Below are positions 1 through 14,752 of a DNA stretch of 64,000 nucleotides, in pieces (positions within the stretch are counted from its first letter, which is position 1; each line of letters starts with the position of its first letter). The stretch comes from Balanoglossus misakiensis. Taxonomy: Eukaryota > Hemichordata. Under the pieces are notes generated by a model. It was not told where the DNA came from. It saw only the letters and a list, made by a program, of their open reading frames with translations, and did no database searches. The position numbers were made by a program, and so were the translations under genes. The stretch lies in NCBI GenBank assembly GCA_040954595.2, contig CM082587.2, forward strand, positions 3,658,001 to 3,722,000. The letters are read 5' to 3'.

Positions 1-3000
1 AACTGACAGACGGAATCGCTAAATTTACAGATGCGGATTAGCGAGCCTGACAGAGGGATTATCTCCGGGTCCGTTGGCATATGGAATCTCCCAATTAAAA
101 TTTCAAGGTAACTGAAAAAGAACTGAAATTCGGGTCACTTGCAAGGATGCTTACAATTGCCGCCAACTAAAATAAATGAAGCAGGGCAATTTTCAGGAGT
201 ATCTGCTAGACTGCTGGCACTTTCGACATCTGCCATCTGGAAATTATAACTTCTTATGAAGGTGCCTCGTCTAAAGCATATTGCAAAATCATTAAACCCC
301 CCTTCACGGCGTAAATTGCCAATAACTGGTCGCACGCGATGGCGAGTCTGCGTTGCGCGTTTGATGGACAGGATGGTTAACTGTTTATAATGTTTTATTT
401 CTGTTTGGTTGTTTGTAAACCACGTTTTCTTGTTCTACCCGCCAAACAACATGCTAAATGAATAACAGTGTACTTGTCACCTGTGAATCAGTAATGGTAA
501 GTTTGTTGCAGTAGTTGTTGACAAATATAATTCAAGTCCTGGGTTCGATTTTTAAACAATTAACGGTACCTCGGGCTGTTGGACAAGGGCTGAAAATTCT
601 CAGCATTTTTTGTCGCGCTTTAGGGAGTCGAAGAAAAAGCTGTAGGTGATACTCAGAACAAAAGGCACTTTTAAAACACCCAATTGTTGCATTTATCGGG
701 CTTTTAAGAGGAATTGGGTCAAGAAATAAAAGCGTGTTTTCTTTTGCACGTCAACTCGACGAATACTGGCCAAGTGTACGCCTATAATGGAATAGAAGAA
801 TTGAGTACCAGATGATTGGGAAGATTCAACTAATGTAGCATTTGTAGTATCTCCCACATCTACGTGCTCAACTATCCAAGTCTACAAGGTCGTATCAAGT
901 TCATCCTCGTGTTACGCCGTAATTCACTTTTGCATAAACCCGGTCAACGTTGTTTTACACTGTATGGCAATTACCGGGAATGCGAAATGGCCTGGTTTGA
1001 TCGACCGCCTGAAAGCGCATCTACTATAACAGCTATAGTTGCGAGAGTTTAACTATGAAACTCGATCTTTCTTTCCTTCCATTTTTTGGCGTTTGGAGAT
1101 CGAAGTAATGACTCGGATTCGAAGTGTAGATGTTATCTGCAGAGGGAAAATTGGATGAAAACACGTGAAATAAATATTGCTATCTTGACTGTCTGTGGTG
1201 ATGGGTATCAATTTGCCGGCAATTTGTACGACAAGATCCATTTCCAAAAAAAAAAAAATTAATAACACGAGGACTCTGCCATACTCGTTGCTAAGCGATA
1301 CTGATCCGTGGTTACCATGCCACAGCTACTGAAACCACCGATTGTCTCTGAGGCACCGTTCATTACTGAGTCACTTCAGGAACGTCCTCGTTGAAAAGAA
1401 GTGCATTTTGTGTAGCGCTGTCTGCCTCGCGAAAAAAATCGGGAAAATAAGAGTGACCTCAATTCTTGACCCCAGAAGTCGTGATTTGCGATCGCTTCCG
1501 TTTCTTTCTGCCAGGCAGACCTTGAAAGCGGATCATGGCCGTTTTACAAATTTCAAACGTTTCAGAATTTCAATTAGCCACAAGCATAGACCAAAGCATG
1601 AACATATAGTATCGATGGGTTCAGTTGACTTACCAAGTCATTTAAAACTTCACTGCGCGCATGCGTTGTAAGGAAGACGAGAAATGAACTATTTGGTTAA
1701 AAGTTATTATAAAATGCAATATTCGTGATACCTTGGCGGGCAAACCAGACAATAGTGATAGACACTCATAATGCTAGAAAATGATGCCGCGGACATAAGA
1801 AATAAGACATTGTCTAGGATATCCCACAAGTCTTTGCCGTCACGTGACAGTGTTCAGACATATTGGGCGAATGTTCAAGACATGCTGAGTTATGTGGTAT
1901 GACTCACATCACCTGCATGATTCATAACGCGCAACATGAGTTGTAGTTGACGATAAACATATCGATTCCGGGTGTTGTCTGCACCAAACGTATGCGTTGG
2001 CGGGCAATGCGCCGTTGCCCAGATGACAGAATAAGTGTCCTCATATTTGTTTCCTGCAAAAAGCTATAAATAGATGAACACATTCGTTCATACTGAAGCC
2101 TTTTCGCTTCGTGTAGGGTCTCTCTGTAAATAGCCAACGATAAAATCTCCCCCGAACAAATTACTTAATTATCTGATAACATTGTCGTTTACAGGTGTGT
2201 GAATGTCTTCAAACGGCAAGGCGAGATTGTAAGTGCTTTTCATATCCGCAGTACATGCAACAAATCCGGAATCACTATATCAGTCATTATGCTATGCAAA
2301 CGTTTTTTTTGTAGTACACAAAATGGCAATTCGATGAAAGATCATCCAACTACACTTGTGGGAGCGAATTACTGGAAAGCATGACCTTTGTACATGGAAC
2401 GCTTGTACACATGCGCAAAATGATCCAAGATGCACCGCGTGCCGGCCTTTACATATCTGTGGGCGACAATTTGCAAATACTGGATTTGCTGGCGGTGACT
2501 TCCAGCGGAATAGGCATTCATAACTCCTAAAGCAATACAACACTTAAAATAATCGCTATCGATTTTTTTTGGCGAGTGTAAAAGTGTTATTATTTCTTCA
2601 ACGACCTGTCGAATGACGGCGTTGTCCTGCCGCCCCAGTTGTCTCGATACGCGATAATGGCGATTGTTTTCGACTGGTTGGAAGCATTGTATAATATTCA
2701 GTGACAATCGTCACATTGAAACTTTACGCCATGGATCACGTTTTCTTTTCTTCGGCATATTATTTTGCTTGTCATCATGTATTAGCAAATCATAAGTATA
2801 TCAGCACACTGTAACTGTCCTGGTGGCTTCACAGCACATTATCGTCAATTTCTGATACAGAGACTATTGCAATAATGGCATGTAAATATTCGTGCCCATT
2901 ACAGACAATTCAGTTGTTGGCTATAGTAGTTCTTTCGAGCAGCAATGGCCTATCCACAGTGGAAACACCGGTGCTCTAGTTAGTCGTGTCAGATATTTAA

Positions 3001-6000
3001 ACGATTGATTCATCTCGCGCCACACAGTGAACACAGTATAAATGATGTATGCGATTGTTAAATTTAATATTTTTGTTTCAGAAATCTCGAATATTGGATG
3101 AAATTAACGGTCTCTCTCACCTGTCTATTGTGAAATGCTATAAACGAGACGGCTATAAACCTGCGATTGTATCGGTGAAGGTCCGCCATTAATTTTAACG
3201 AGACCTGACGGGCACAAAGCCATCAATAACCGACCCACGTCTAGGGCAACATAAATTACATTAAAAGTTGACGTAGCGACGGCTGCCGCGTTGAAAACGT
3301 GAGGTGTAAAACGGAGGTCTGGAAACGCTTAAATATCACGCCATTTATAACAATACACTCAGCCTCTTAAAACGATGCAATGAAATTCGTATTTGAAGCA
3401 GAAATGTCGTTCTTCTGGCAAAAAAGGAACATATCGTAGACTGGTGAATCGTTTCCATTTTTAAGTCTAAGCGAAGTGTTTGACAGGGATATACAACAAC
3501 CCCCCCCCCCGTCCAAAATGAGCGAAAACAGTACTAAGCCGAGGCACATTCTGACCCGGCCGCGAGATATTCCAGGCTAGACACACCTGAGATACGAAGT
3601 GGAGTGTGCTGCACCATCTAACGGTACGTAAGCACGACCACGTGACGACGGGGGCACGGTATTTGACGTGTTGCGACGGAAATCCCCCTCCTACCACCCA
3701 CACAAGACATTCCAATGTTGAACTTCGTATCTGCGGCCAGTGATTCCACGTGAAAAAATTTAATTGGCAACACCACACCACACTGCACTGTATATAGATG
3801 GACTTGTGTGACACATTTCCCATTGTGATTACATTTTTAGTCTGTAAGAATACATGATTTGTGGTTTAATAATGAAATGATTAATGTTAATATGCAGCTG
3901 AGCGAAGTGCTTGAAATCACTTTCTATTTTTAAAAACTCAACGCATGTTTAATCAAGCTGATACACGTAGACATAGGTCAAAGGTCGATAGGTTGTTGCC
4001 TAAGAACAAGCGACTGAAAGGCAGTGATGTAATTCTTTGCCCGGATGCTAGCAAAAGTTAATAAATTTCAGGCCCAAGAAGCTTCATTTATACACAACAT
4101 TAATTAATGACCCATGCAAATATAATAAGCTGAAGGTGTTTGAAAACATTTCAACGGTTTGGGGGATGTAGACAACACATTCATTGACACGTACACACAG
4201 TAAGATTAAACGACGAAACAAAAATACCAACGTTTCGTTCCATTTAAACGCAGTAGGACGTTCTTGATTAGTTTTGCATGGTGCAGAATGTAAATGTGTA
4301 GTCGTCGCGGCGAAAGGGTCAATTTGTCAGAAATGACAGCGTATAGATGTGAAATCGGGTTCAGACGACTGGAGCGAGGTATTAAGTAGCACGATGGCAA
4401 ACAAGGTCTTCAGGTGTGAATCACTATAGCGACTGACTCCTCGGGCATGCGCAGTGTGATATTGTTCAAGGTAAAGGATTTCCTGAAGTGAAATTTTGTT
4501 TGCGTTTAGTACCATGTTCATGGCCAGTGTCTCGGGGACAAACGAAAACTGTTTGTGTGTATTTCTTGTGGTCGAGGTTGTGGGCTTTTACTGAGAGTGT
4601 AAGATTTCAAGTTATTGAACAACCTGTATAAGTAACGATTGTCTCATCCCTTCTGCGATTTAGATGACCATAAAAGTCAGGTACACTTTGTCAATTTTGA
4701 TCATCCATTAGATGTATACTCAGCTGTCGTTAATTTATTATAAAATGCCCCCTATATAATTAACAAAGGAATTGATTGATTGAGTGACGTACATGGAAGT
4801 ACGAAACTATCAAACATTTCTCGGCACCGTTACGTTACATGTTATATAAAATACTTCCCGGAATCGCCATCCCTCGAGCTGCATTCGCGGAATTAGGAGA
4901 AGAAAATGTCGCTCTCGCCCGGTAACGAGAAGACGATAGGGGAATTCTGAGTGGGGATAGGTTTAATAGATCGGCGTTAACCTTCAAAATGCGGAGAGGG
5001 GTGGGAGTTTACGTGTTGTGTGGTTGTAGGCAGCCACCATTATTGACTGTATCCGACTACTAGGGCGAGTGGACCGACATCCGCCTTTGAAAGGCGCACA
5101 TCCGCCATCCCTCAAGTCGCTAACTAATGCATTTCGAATTTAACAATACATTAATCATAAACTCCGCGTTGTAAATGAAACCGAAATCGGAACATACAGC
5201 CTGTAAACACTTCAATATAAAAAAGAAAAACTTATGTCGTGAAAAATGGGGAATGAAGAAAACATTTCAAATCGAGTGGTGTTAGTACTGATACACGTAC
5301 AAATCGGGGGTCATTGTCACGAGATATATTGTGTACGTACAAAGTGAAAGCGAATACTATTGTCTGTTTCCCTTCAGAATGTCCATATGTATAGAAGATT
5401 TGTATTGATGTTGACATGATATTATTTCGGAAATCGTACTAGTAGTATATATCTCAGAGAAAAGCTGAATGCATCTTTCATGGTTGCAGTGATTTTTGTG
5501 TGAACGCCGTGAACAAAATCGACAAAAAGGCACGCACAGGAGACACAAAAGATTATAATACTTGATGGTGAAACATGATTTCACTTGGCAAGCCTGTTGT
5601 CAGATGCGAATCGATATTTTAACCATTTCGTAAAGGTCATTCACTCGAGCTCGGGGATCGCCGTTTCAAACACACGGTCATCAATTATACCTTGTTTAGT
5701 AACACAACACATCTGCACAAAGACGACGATATAGTAATTATGATCGTCCGCGCATGCTTCTATTGTGTCGTGCGACAGGTAAGACCGTTTTGTTTGCCGA
5801 GCGCGCAGAACACAAAACGAGCGCCTGGCAGCGACGTCGGGAGAGAACAAAGTCACATCTCATTAAATCCACAATCAGATCCATCATTAACTTGCAACAA
5901 AAGCGATTTTATCATTTCTACTAATTACGTTTCTTTGATTGCTGTTTGACTCTCTCGTCGATAACCTGTATAGATAGCTGATAGTTATAGCACGAGATGA

Positions 6001-6724
6001 AGACTCGGCTAATTATGACGCGTCGACGATAGTCTAGATCTGTTGTTGACATGTCATCTTTTTCCACACAATGGTCGTCAATGGCGTTTAGCCATGCATG
6101 TATGTATGACGGACAAGGCAGATGGCAACGGTGTACTTTGACGATGAAGACTGCACTGTCCACATATAACAGGTGATTCGACCTGATCAAATACGCGAAG
6201 CCAATTGCCTGTCGTCGACGAGCGCTTATTGGTGATTTCCTCGACTCGGAACAGATTGATTTCGCAGATTTGCTGAAAAAATCTACATACTGTCGTCTGA
6301 CCATTTTGCATATGCGTATCTTGGATTTCCCGCCTCGACCGACCCACCCACGCATTTTGCACGAAATTCATTGAATCGTCGTCTGCACGTAAAAATAGAT
6401 CTTCAAACCTACCTCACTTGCGGGTGTGTGGCTCCTTCGAAGCTCGAGCTTTTGATCTCGAAACGCGTGTTTCTCGGTATTCTCCCGTGCATCTTAGATT
6501 CCCTTTTCCCGCTCTTCCTCTATCTCAAGAAATCGATGGTACGTGTATCGGCTGGTGCGGTGCCCCTGCCTATATTCTGCGGAGGAGATACAACTCTATA
6601 TGCAGCCCGCAATCCGGTAGCAGTGTATATCCGTGCTGATCAACAGGACGGTGAGCTCTACTGCGTAATGTATGGACAGCAATGAGTGTCACCAACCGCC
6701 GTCTTCATCGGTGAGCCAGCTCGC

Positions 6725-6738
6725 GTTTCTATGGCAAC
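6725..6738. promoter_or_regulatory. RFX X-box-like palindrome
   Basis: GTTTCTATGGCAAC fits the imperfect inverted repeat bound by RFX winged-helix factors (GTNRCC-spacer-RGYAAC); the right half is perfect. It is one of several such motifs in the window. Function is inferred from the motif only. Confidence 0.35.
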
Positions 6739-6813
6739 ACTGATTAAGCGGATCCTAGGACTTGAGAAGCTTCTGTGTTCCCTTCGTCAGTCAACAACGG
6801 CGAACCGCGTAGC

Positions 6814-6879
6814 GGAGATAGGCGTACAATCACAAACGTCCTAGATGGAGATAGGCGTACAATCACAAACGTCCTAGAT
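6814..6879. repeat. 33-bp tandem duplication, two identical copies
   Basis: Two consecutive identical 33-bp units, each starting GGAGATAGGCG and ending GTCCTAGAT, occupy 6,814-6,846 and 6,847-6,879. Identity suggests a recent duplication. No coding context is seen. Confidence 0.85.
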
Positions 6880-9800
6880 GTTATCTCTGCGCACGCGCAC
6901 AGGAGAAAATTTGATTTGAACCTCTCCGGTGGAAGATCCGATTTTTTTCAACACGCGCAACAGACAGCTAACGGAGAACAATTAGATAACGCTGCCAAAT
7001 TTCTTCACCAATGATTTTAAACAAATACAAAAAAGTGTTAAGCTGTGCAACGTAAACGTCTACCGAAGAATCTATCTTATTGAAAACCAATGCCAACACC
7101 TTTCTATGCCACGTATTTTATGCCACGTGTTTACACTGTGCTGTACACTGGCGGCCCTCCTTTGAGGTGCATCTCAAATATAATATTGTTATACATTGCT
7201 ATTTAATTCATCGTTACATTTTGCTACGTGTGTAATAACCACAAGGTACGCATCTCTTGACTACAGTTACTCGAGACGGCAATAATTATCTCAAGTCGTC
7301 AAAATAATGTGGAAAGTGCAGCCCAGCGCCTTCGAGGCTTTAAAATTTCATGGGCGGTGGCGAACTCACGCCAACGCGGAAATTTACTAAAAAGCGGAAA
7401 CTTGTCTATTGGCTGAGTGGGCACAACACGATCAATCATTACACAAAATGAATCGTTCTTTGATGGGAATTTGCGTCACACGACCAAAAAAATCGTACGG
7501 TGAAAAACAGAGGTCTGCTTCAATGAAAATCTGCATGCGCGTAACCTACTACGCACGACAGATGGGCCAGTTGGATGGACAGGAATGATAGTAACAAATA
7601 TTGGTTTTTATGAAAGCGTAAGGTGTGCGCGCAGAACGTAAACCGGTCAAACTTGTGCGCATGTGCCTCTTCCCATAGGACTGATTGAGATTGAGAAAAC
7701 TCGCTTCTCCTAAACCCGAGACGGTGTGATTAAAGTAATTTGAAAGCTCAATCTCCACGGTGTTGTCTCCAATCCATCCGGGAAACCCACAAGCAAAGAT
7801 GCTTTTTGTAAAAGTTTAGTCTTAAGATCAGTTAAACCGCCAACAGGTAGCCGGAAGGCCTTATAGTCAACGTGGTTATGTAAATTCGCGATCGGTGTCC
7901 CACTACGCTCTGAGACGGGAAGTTTCACTTTTTAGGTCGTTTCTGATGGAAATTAACTTACGTCAAACTGTCGCCGCTGAACGGTGCAAAGAGGCGCCGT
8001 AATGACTACGTACCGGCCCGGTGTTCCGGAGTCACCCCGCGTTTTCCCATAACCGCACACCTTTCGCAACTGCAGGGTTAGTAACACGCCGTTTCCGGGT
8101 TAAATATCGCGCGCCTCTCGTATTGCAATCGCGATATATAACGCAAATCTACTCTTCTGATGGTGAAAACTCAATGCAGAGCATACTTTGAGATTCAAAG
8201 AAATCTTTTGTTAAAGTGTCACACAATCTGCACCCCGCCCCTTATAATAATTGAAAGCTCCCTATCTTGAAAACAGGTAGACGTCGTCAAGGATTTGTTT
8301 AACTTAGTAGTGCTCAGAAAAAAAGGCACAGTTCGAATCGCAAATGATGGCGACACTAATCCCATTCACCGAATCAAACATTGAAGACATGCCACTGCAC
8401 CAGGTCCAGTATTTATTTCAGCGCTATCAAAAATTCACGCATAAATTATCTGCGCGCTTTTCATTAGCAGAGATCAGAGGCGACGGTACGAATGCATAAA
8501 AATTGATTTCAATTCACTGTTGAATTCGGGTCACGATCTCATTCCTGGCTTGCCCGGGGAAAGCAAAGTCGAGACAGGGCTCGGAATGACATGTAACGAG
8601 GTCACCCGGACACATCCAGGAATTGACAGCTCGTGTGTGTGTATGGGGGGGGGGGGGTATACAGAGGCGAGCGAAATAAGAGGTTTCCAGAAAATTTGAC
8701 AAGGTATTAAGTGGTCGCGTTTATTCGGTAGTTCTGGAATCGGAGGGACGTGAGCAGGAAATTAGCGGTCAGTTTGATTAAGACACATGAACACTTGACA
8801 TGACGCTGAATGATATGGACCCTGCCCCTTCAAAGAGACCTGCACACCCAGGGGATCGGCAGCTGTATGTGATGTTAACACAGTATTTTGTGTTTCTATG
8901 TGAGATGTCGAAAGTTCACCGCAAGCGCTCGGCCGGGGAGTAATCATGCAGTGTGCGCGGCCTCTTTTTGTCATGCAAAGAATAATTGCAATCAGGTGTT
9001 CGTCCAATCAGCAAGTTGCAAGTACCCTCCCTGGCTTTGCATGCGTTATCTATTGCAATGCACCATCTGGTCGTGTTTTTTGGAGCCTCGTGGTTCATTC
9101 TTATGCACAACTATGTGATCTTTATGCATAAAAAGGTGTAAATTAAAGTTCCTGGGGGACTAATTCTCGTCTCGCCTGAAATGCTTTATGGAAATCGTTT
9201 GTAATTATCTGAGTATTCATGTTGAGGTTTGACCTGTTCAGGGGGCAAGGGGTCGGGTCAACTTTCGATACAGGTGAAACATCTCGGGTAATTGGCTGTC
9301 TTCAGTCGGAAATACGTTCGCCATGCCGCTGAGCCTACTAACAACGCGAGGTCGAAAAGTCCTCGCCAGTAATTTATTGGACCCCGGCGATATCATGCAG
9401 TCTGCAGTGGGGAAAAAATGTGCGCCGTTTGATTCTTGGATCGCTTCGATAGTCATGCAAAAACAGGCCATAGATAACAACGTTAGCACAAGATCCAGAA
9501 GTATATTTTCTAAGTAATATCAGCGAGACACCATCCGCCCATAGCCGGGCAGAGAATAATCTCGCAGGAGTTATTTTTCTCCCTGATAATTTAGGCTCCA
9601 TTTGACGTGCTGTGAGAATAGCGGAAATGTAGACGTCCAATTATTTTCTTGGTGAAGTCAGCTCATTTTCCATTGAAACAATATTGGAAAGAAAGAGTTA
9701 TTGTATTAAATTCAACAGACGACATATGTGTGAGGATAATCCAATGACCCTTTTGACGTAATATCTTTATTGTCAAGGAAACCGACCATCAACGAGTTTT

Positions 9801-11030
9801 TACTGGCATACATTATACCCCTCCAGCCGTTTAAGAGTCTTCACAAATAGTAATAACCGAGACAGAGTGTAAAACGAGGTTTTAAAATAATCATGAAATA
9901 TTAATTTTCAATTTTCAGGATAGAATAAGACGGTTCGTTTTTTTTGGCGACGCTCATTTCCGGTAATTGCAACGGGAGGTGAACATGATGACTACCGGCA
10001 TTGAATTAGCTATTCTCAATTGTAATTTCATATGTTTCATTTTTTGTAAGCCGTTAACTGCATGATTGGATTCTAATTTCCAAGAAGGCTGCGGCCTTGC
10101 AGAATATTGATGTTACAAACGATCTCCGACCCACTTATAAATAATGCATCCCTGTGGCTGTAGACAAAATATGTAAAAAGGGGGGCATTTGGTGGCGTCG
10201 TTGGAAACGCAAGACAATCCTTTCCCCCGGTAAAATACGAGGAGACCATATGCAACGCAGGACAGCCAACATCTGTTGCGAATCTCTTGTCTGAACCACA
10301 TTGTTTCGCTTGGTTGGTTTCTGCCTGAGTTCGATTATGAAGATTAGAAAACGTCACCTTCGACGAATTCGGTCGTCTCCATCGTTCGCACGAAGGGGTC
10401 AACGATCTTGCGTTAGAGCGAAAACTGTCTTGTAGACCTCACGTTTTCCAGTCGTTTTTCAGTTGCCCTGAGTGAGCTGAGTTTCATGATCGGGATTGTT
10501 TACTTAAAATCAAGCATTTCGCCTTCGAGTAACGAACTCTCTGCAGTCTTTGACTCGTCTTCCATTCATACAATTACAACCCTTGCAACAGCCTTCGATA
10601 ACAAAATGAAAGTACGTCGCTCTTGATGTACAGGTGTGTCCGTTGTATTTATCGAAAAAATGTAACTGATAAAGATTTGAAAATAGATTTCTTACAGAGT
10701 CACTAATATATGCCACTAATCGGGCTTTCATCTGTTAATGTAATATACCTAAAAGGTTCAGTCATTTTTCCTTGACATGACCCTAAATTACAACTGGCAG
10801 AGGATTTGAAATGACACAATGATGAAAAAAGAGTCAGCTCATATGTATAGAAGATGTGCAGGGACAAAGCTGGATTAGACTCGCTTTGTGAAAGACTGGC
10901 GTTCATTTAAGGGCGGTTTATATCTTACAAGGGAATGTATTCAACATCGCCGTGATATGCGGGAGGTTGTATTATGTTACTGTTATACGGCTTTTGTGCG
11001 AGACGGGAAAACTGTTTACGTAGGGAATCA

Positions 11031-11044
11031 GTTGCCATGGCAAT
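11031..11044. promoter_or_regulatory. RFX X-box-like palindrome
   Basis: GTTGCCATGGCAAT is one base from the perfect palindromic X-box GTTGCCATGGCAAC. No promoter is recognised next to it. If it is active, it may be an enhancer site. Confidence 0.4.
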
Positions 11045-13739
11045 ACGGAAACCTAATACAATTCGAGCCATTTTCCAGCATTTCTAGAATTGAAAGAGAA
11101 GTCCCAACGCGCGTGTGTGTTTTGTTGCAAAAGAGCCCGTTTGCAAACTTTCAACGAGCGGAATACGCTATTCACTGCTGGACCAGTATGACGTCGCATA
11201 GACAAAGTTTGTATAAGTCACGAGGTCCCACGAGTGAATAATTCAACTTCCTTCAATCAACAAACAAAATACAAAGGTGTAATAGACGTCGAAAAGTGAT
11301 TACTTCATTATTGATCCCGGCTGTTCTGACAGGCAAATTTAACAAATGCATTCAAAAACACGTCGGGTCAATATAGCAGTTTAATATTTGACTGACTTGG
11401 CAAATGCACGCCCCTTGTGTCAGGATTTACATCCTATAGCATTATCCACGGACGATCCTTGTTTGGAAAATGACCGAGACGGCAAGACTCCCTGGTTATG
11501 ACGGCCATTTTCTGAGATATACCACTGGCGATTTTAGTATTGATTAAAAAGTTGAAGAAACTGAAGAGGTCAAGGGTCAGCACTGAGCACACTCTTTAAT
11601 GATCAAGATTCCACTATAAGTGAATTGCTCAGCTATAGCTACATACTCCAATTTCCAACACAGTACCATTCTCTCGGAGACTTGCACTTATTCACCCACG
11701 TCATACAATTGTCTTGAACGGCTGTCCATCGTTCTAACTAGTTATTTCATTCGGGCTGTTCAGCAAGTGCTTGTGACATCGATTGATCTCGAACTGCTTT
11801 TCGAGAGTAATAAGAGGCGTCGCGGTATAATGCGTTTACATGCAGACCGCGTTTGTTTCAAGTATTGTTTTTTTCAAATGCCATGTGCGATTGCTACGGT
11901 GGATGCTGAAACGCTGCCGATTTAATGGCAGTCGTGACGCAAGAGCGGACGCGACGTAATCGTGAACATAGGCTCGTCGGTTATTACAATCAACCGGTTA
12001 TTTGAGAAAGAGCTACGAAAGAGCTCCCTTTCCTGCCTATTACGGCTTCTGCATTTAGTGTCGCTATACGTCAGATTGGTTTGGAAGTAGCCGTAATCAC
12101 CCAGAAATCACCTACAACAGATCCCATTGTGGTCGAAAGTTCCTTTTCCTCAACGGCAAAATGACGAAAGTTCCAAAAAAGGAAATGTCAATGTAGGCTA
12201 ATTGGAATCCTTGTTGCAATATCCTGGTACTATAGTCATATTGTTGTTCACAGTAACCGCGGAAACATCTATATTTAATTAGTACAACGCATTGCATTAG
12301 CAATGGTGCATTAGTACAGTGCACATCCCTTCTTCGCTTGGTGATTTGGTGTCATTCATCCAAGAATGAACTTCACGGTGTACGAGTATGACGTCAGACT
12401 CGGGGGATAATCAAACACGAAAACGCATTTTGTCGTGAATCTGTCCACTAGTACCGCCATTACCTGATCCGAAACGTGTAACCACGCACGAGTGATAAAG
12501 TTTATCTTACAAGGGATTTGCTTTAAAGCACACATCCACCCTGCAGCGTTTCTGTTTAATCAAATCCATCACAAAAAACACACAATATAAACCCAATGCC
12601 GGCGACAAGCTCGTATCGGGGAAAATCTGTACTCCACGGTCCATTAGAATCCCTGGCCGACCAAGGTTTCCTTTTGAAGGATCCGTAGTCGACGACTCGC
12701 GGGCGTAAACCACAACCCCCAGTACTCGTACCAACCGAAATCTGCCATGTAATGAAATTCGACAACCATTATCCTTGATAGCCCCTGGTGGACACTAACC
12801 CGCCCTACAAACAACCTAATATCTTGTATCATGACGAGGATTACAGCATCGCCACGGGCCACGTGGCGGCAGCTGATTAATTTCAAATTGGTAGAACGTT
12901 GTACAATGAACGTGGAAGTCTATCATGCCATGGGTGATGGCCAATATGTAACTCCAAAACATTCCTGGCCAAATTTGATATAGTCTCGTCAGGAAAGAGT
13001 TTTTAGGTTTGAAAAAAAAAGAAATGACACCAGCGATGAAGGGCAGACTACCAAAAAGCAGATTTTGATTAATTTACCCTCTAACGTCAGAACATTCTAC
13101 ACGTTTAAATCATTAGATACATACATACATAGAGTCAGAAAAGGAGAGTAGCGAGGTATGGAGCGAGCGAGAGATAATCGTCCAAACGAGCCCGTTAAGC
13201 TTCCGTTAGTCTTTAATACAAATAACAAATCACTATAGGAACCGAATTGCTCTATATATTATCATAGAACAACCTTCCTCGGTGACAAGCAGTCACGAAG
13301 GCACAGCTGCTGCTTGAGCTATTCGCATAAAATTTTCAGTGTTAATAAGAGCCAAACCCTTAGGGCGTAATCGCGGTGAAAAATGATCACTTATCTGGAC
13401 GACATCTTAGTTACATTGCTGAGATATCGGCGTAAGTATACGAGTCAAGGTGGAACGCTAGTCGAAGCATGAAGTGCAAAGAAAATTAGCCCGAATCAGT
13501 ATTGTGTGATCAGCCTGATGTGTTCAACTGTCACCAGCATCTGCACACTTTCGCATCCCGCATACAAGATCATCGTTTCGGGCAATTCTCTGGCGTATTT
13601 TATGTAAAATATTCCCTAAACAGAAACCCGACATCGGCACGGCAATATTCACATGTCGCTCCCTCTCTTTGCATATGCCCGCGAAAAAAAAAGTGCTCTA
13701 TTGTTTACATTTGACCCTTTCCCAAGAAATTCATGGCAT

Positions 13740-13763
13740 TGACGTCACCATCGCCGTGGTAAC
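13740..13763 (-). promoter_or_regulatory. Composite X-box-GG-CRE element, minus orientation
   Basis: On the minus strand an X-box-like 14-mer (GTTACCACGGCGAT) is followed by GG and then the full CRE octamer TGACGTCA, which occupies 13,740-13,747. The same order and 2-bp spacing occur on the plus strand at 22,873-22,896. RFX and CREB/ATF proteins bind such adjacent sites in vertebrate MHC class II X1/X2 boxes. Occupancy here is inference. Confidence 0.45.
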
Positions 13764-14499
13764 GACTGCACGGCAGGTCGGCAAACTGGCTTTGCATCGG
13801 CAGTAACAGAAAGCCTGCGAGGCGCGCATTTCAACCCGAATGGTTGCATTCGCGTCTACCAGTCTACTGCAGCATTCATATCCATGCTTCAAAGACACAC
13901 AAGTGCATATACCTCCAGCGATAAGTTACGACAGTATGACATATACAGAAGAATAGCCCCGTGTGCCAATTATGGCATGCTGTATCTCAACCGCTAACAT
14001 GGAGGTCAAATCACAATTTGACGAAAATGTATTTTTATACAAATAATCGCCAGTTTTCGAGAATGCCTAAATGCATGTGCAGAGCAATATATTTCATCTC
14101 GCCCAGGCGGTTGTTCTCAGTCCATTGTGTGAAATGAGAAAAGAGAGTCATAAGGCTGCATTCACAAACACCTCTGGAGGGGGGGGGGGGCGGGAGAATT
14201 CAATTTTTTTTACCGCTAATTTTCACATGCCCCCCTTCCGAACTGCCAATATTTTCAAATCCCCCCCTTCCGAACTGCCAAAATTTTGAAATCCCCCCCC
14301 ATTTTCTTTCACAGAGCAAAACACATCACCTATCTATCTTGTAAAAAGAAAAACAGCGCTCCCATGAAAAGAATTTGAAACTGATGTTTCCCCTCATCAG
14401 TGGGTATTAAAACTGAACATTGTTTTTATTTTTAAAGTACATATATTTGTATTCTGTGTTGGGAGACATTGTAAACCGAGAATTGAAGGGGGTGGGTTT

Positions 14500-14520
14500 G
14501 GGAGGGGGTGTCCCCCTCCC
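14500..14520. repeat. Perfect 9-bp GC hairpin inside the MITE, copy 1
   Basis: GGGAGGGGG at 14,500-14,508 pairs with CCCCCTCCC at 14,512-14,520 across a TGT loop. It lies within the first of two internal direct repeats of the 14.2-kb element. Confidence 0.8.
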
Positions 14521-14731
14521 ACGTACGAAAATTTTCTAAAATACAGAGCTCAAAGCTGCATTTTAATGAACCCGGCAAAAGCAAATTAACTCAACTACCG
14601 GTAGGTTGGGGAGGACAAATTTAACCGTCGTCGCTAAAAGTTATCATGGGGTGGGGCAAATCCCCTGACCTGGGACACTAGATAAACCAGTCAATGATTG
14701 AAAGGTGTTGATGAATGGAGGGGGTGGGTGT

Positions 14732-14752
14732 GGGAGGGGGTGTCCCCCTCCC
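14732..14752. repeat. Perfect 9-bp GC hairpin inside the MITE, copy 2
   Basis: This is an identical stem and TGT loop to the copy 232 bp upstream, again inside the sequence repeated within the element. Confidence 0.8.

Larger units (their letters stand above)
1..14150. other. CpG-rich non-coding DNA without a supportable gene
   Basis: I see no gene here. Open frames are short, overlap each other on both strands and lack recognisable domains or paired splice signals. The sequence is mostly unique and keeps many CpG dinucleotides; a hand count of 5,041-5,640 gave 28. It contains a 33-bp tandem duplication near 6.8 kb, RFX X-box-like palindromes near 6.7, 11.0 and 13.75 kb, CRE octamers near 12.39 and 13.74 kb, a C11 run at 3,500-3,510 and a G13 run at 8,645-8,657. 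It may be intergenic, or part of the first intron and regulatory domain of the minus-strand gene that begins at 38,617. Confidence 0.6.

Noticed and set aside
530-570. GGTTCGATTTT resembling a tRNA T-loop
   Set aside because: No D-arm, anticodon stem or acceptor pairing could be drawn around it.
5921-6371. 144- and 97-codon minus-strand frames
   Set aside because: Mutually overlapping frames lacking motifs or codon consistency; no splice model.
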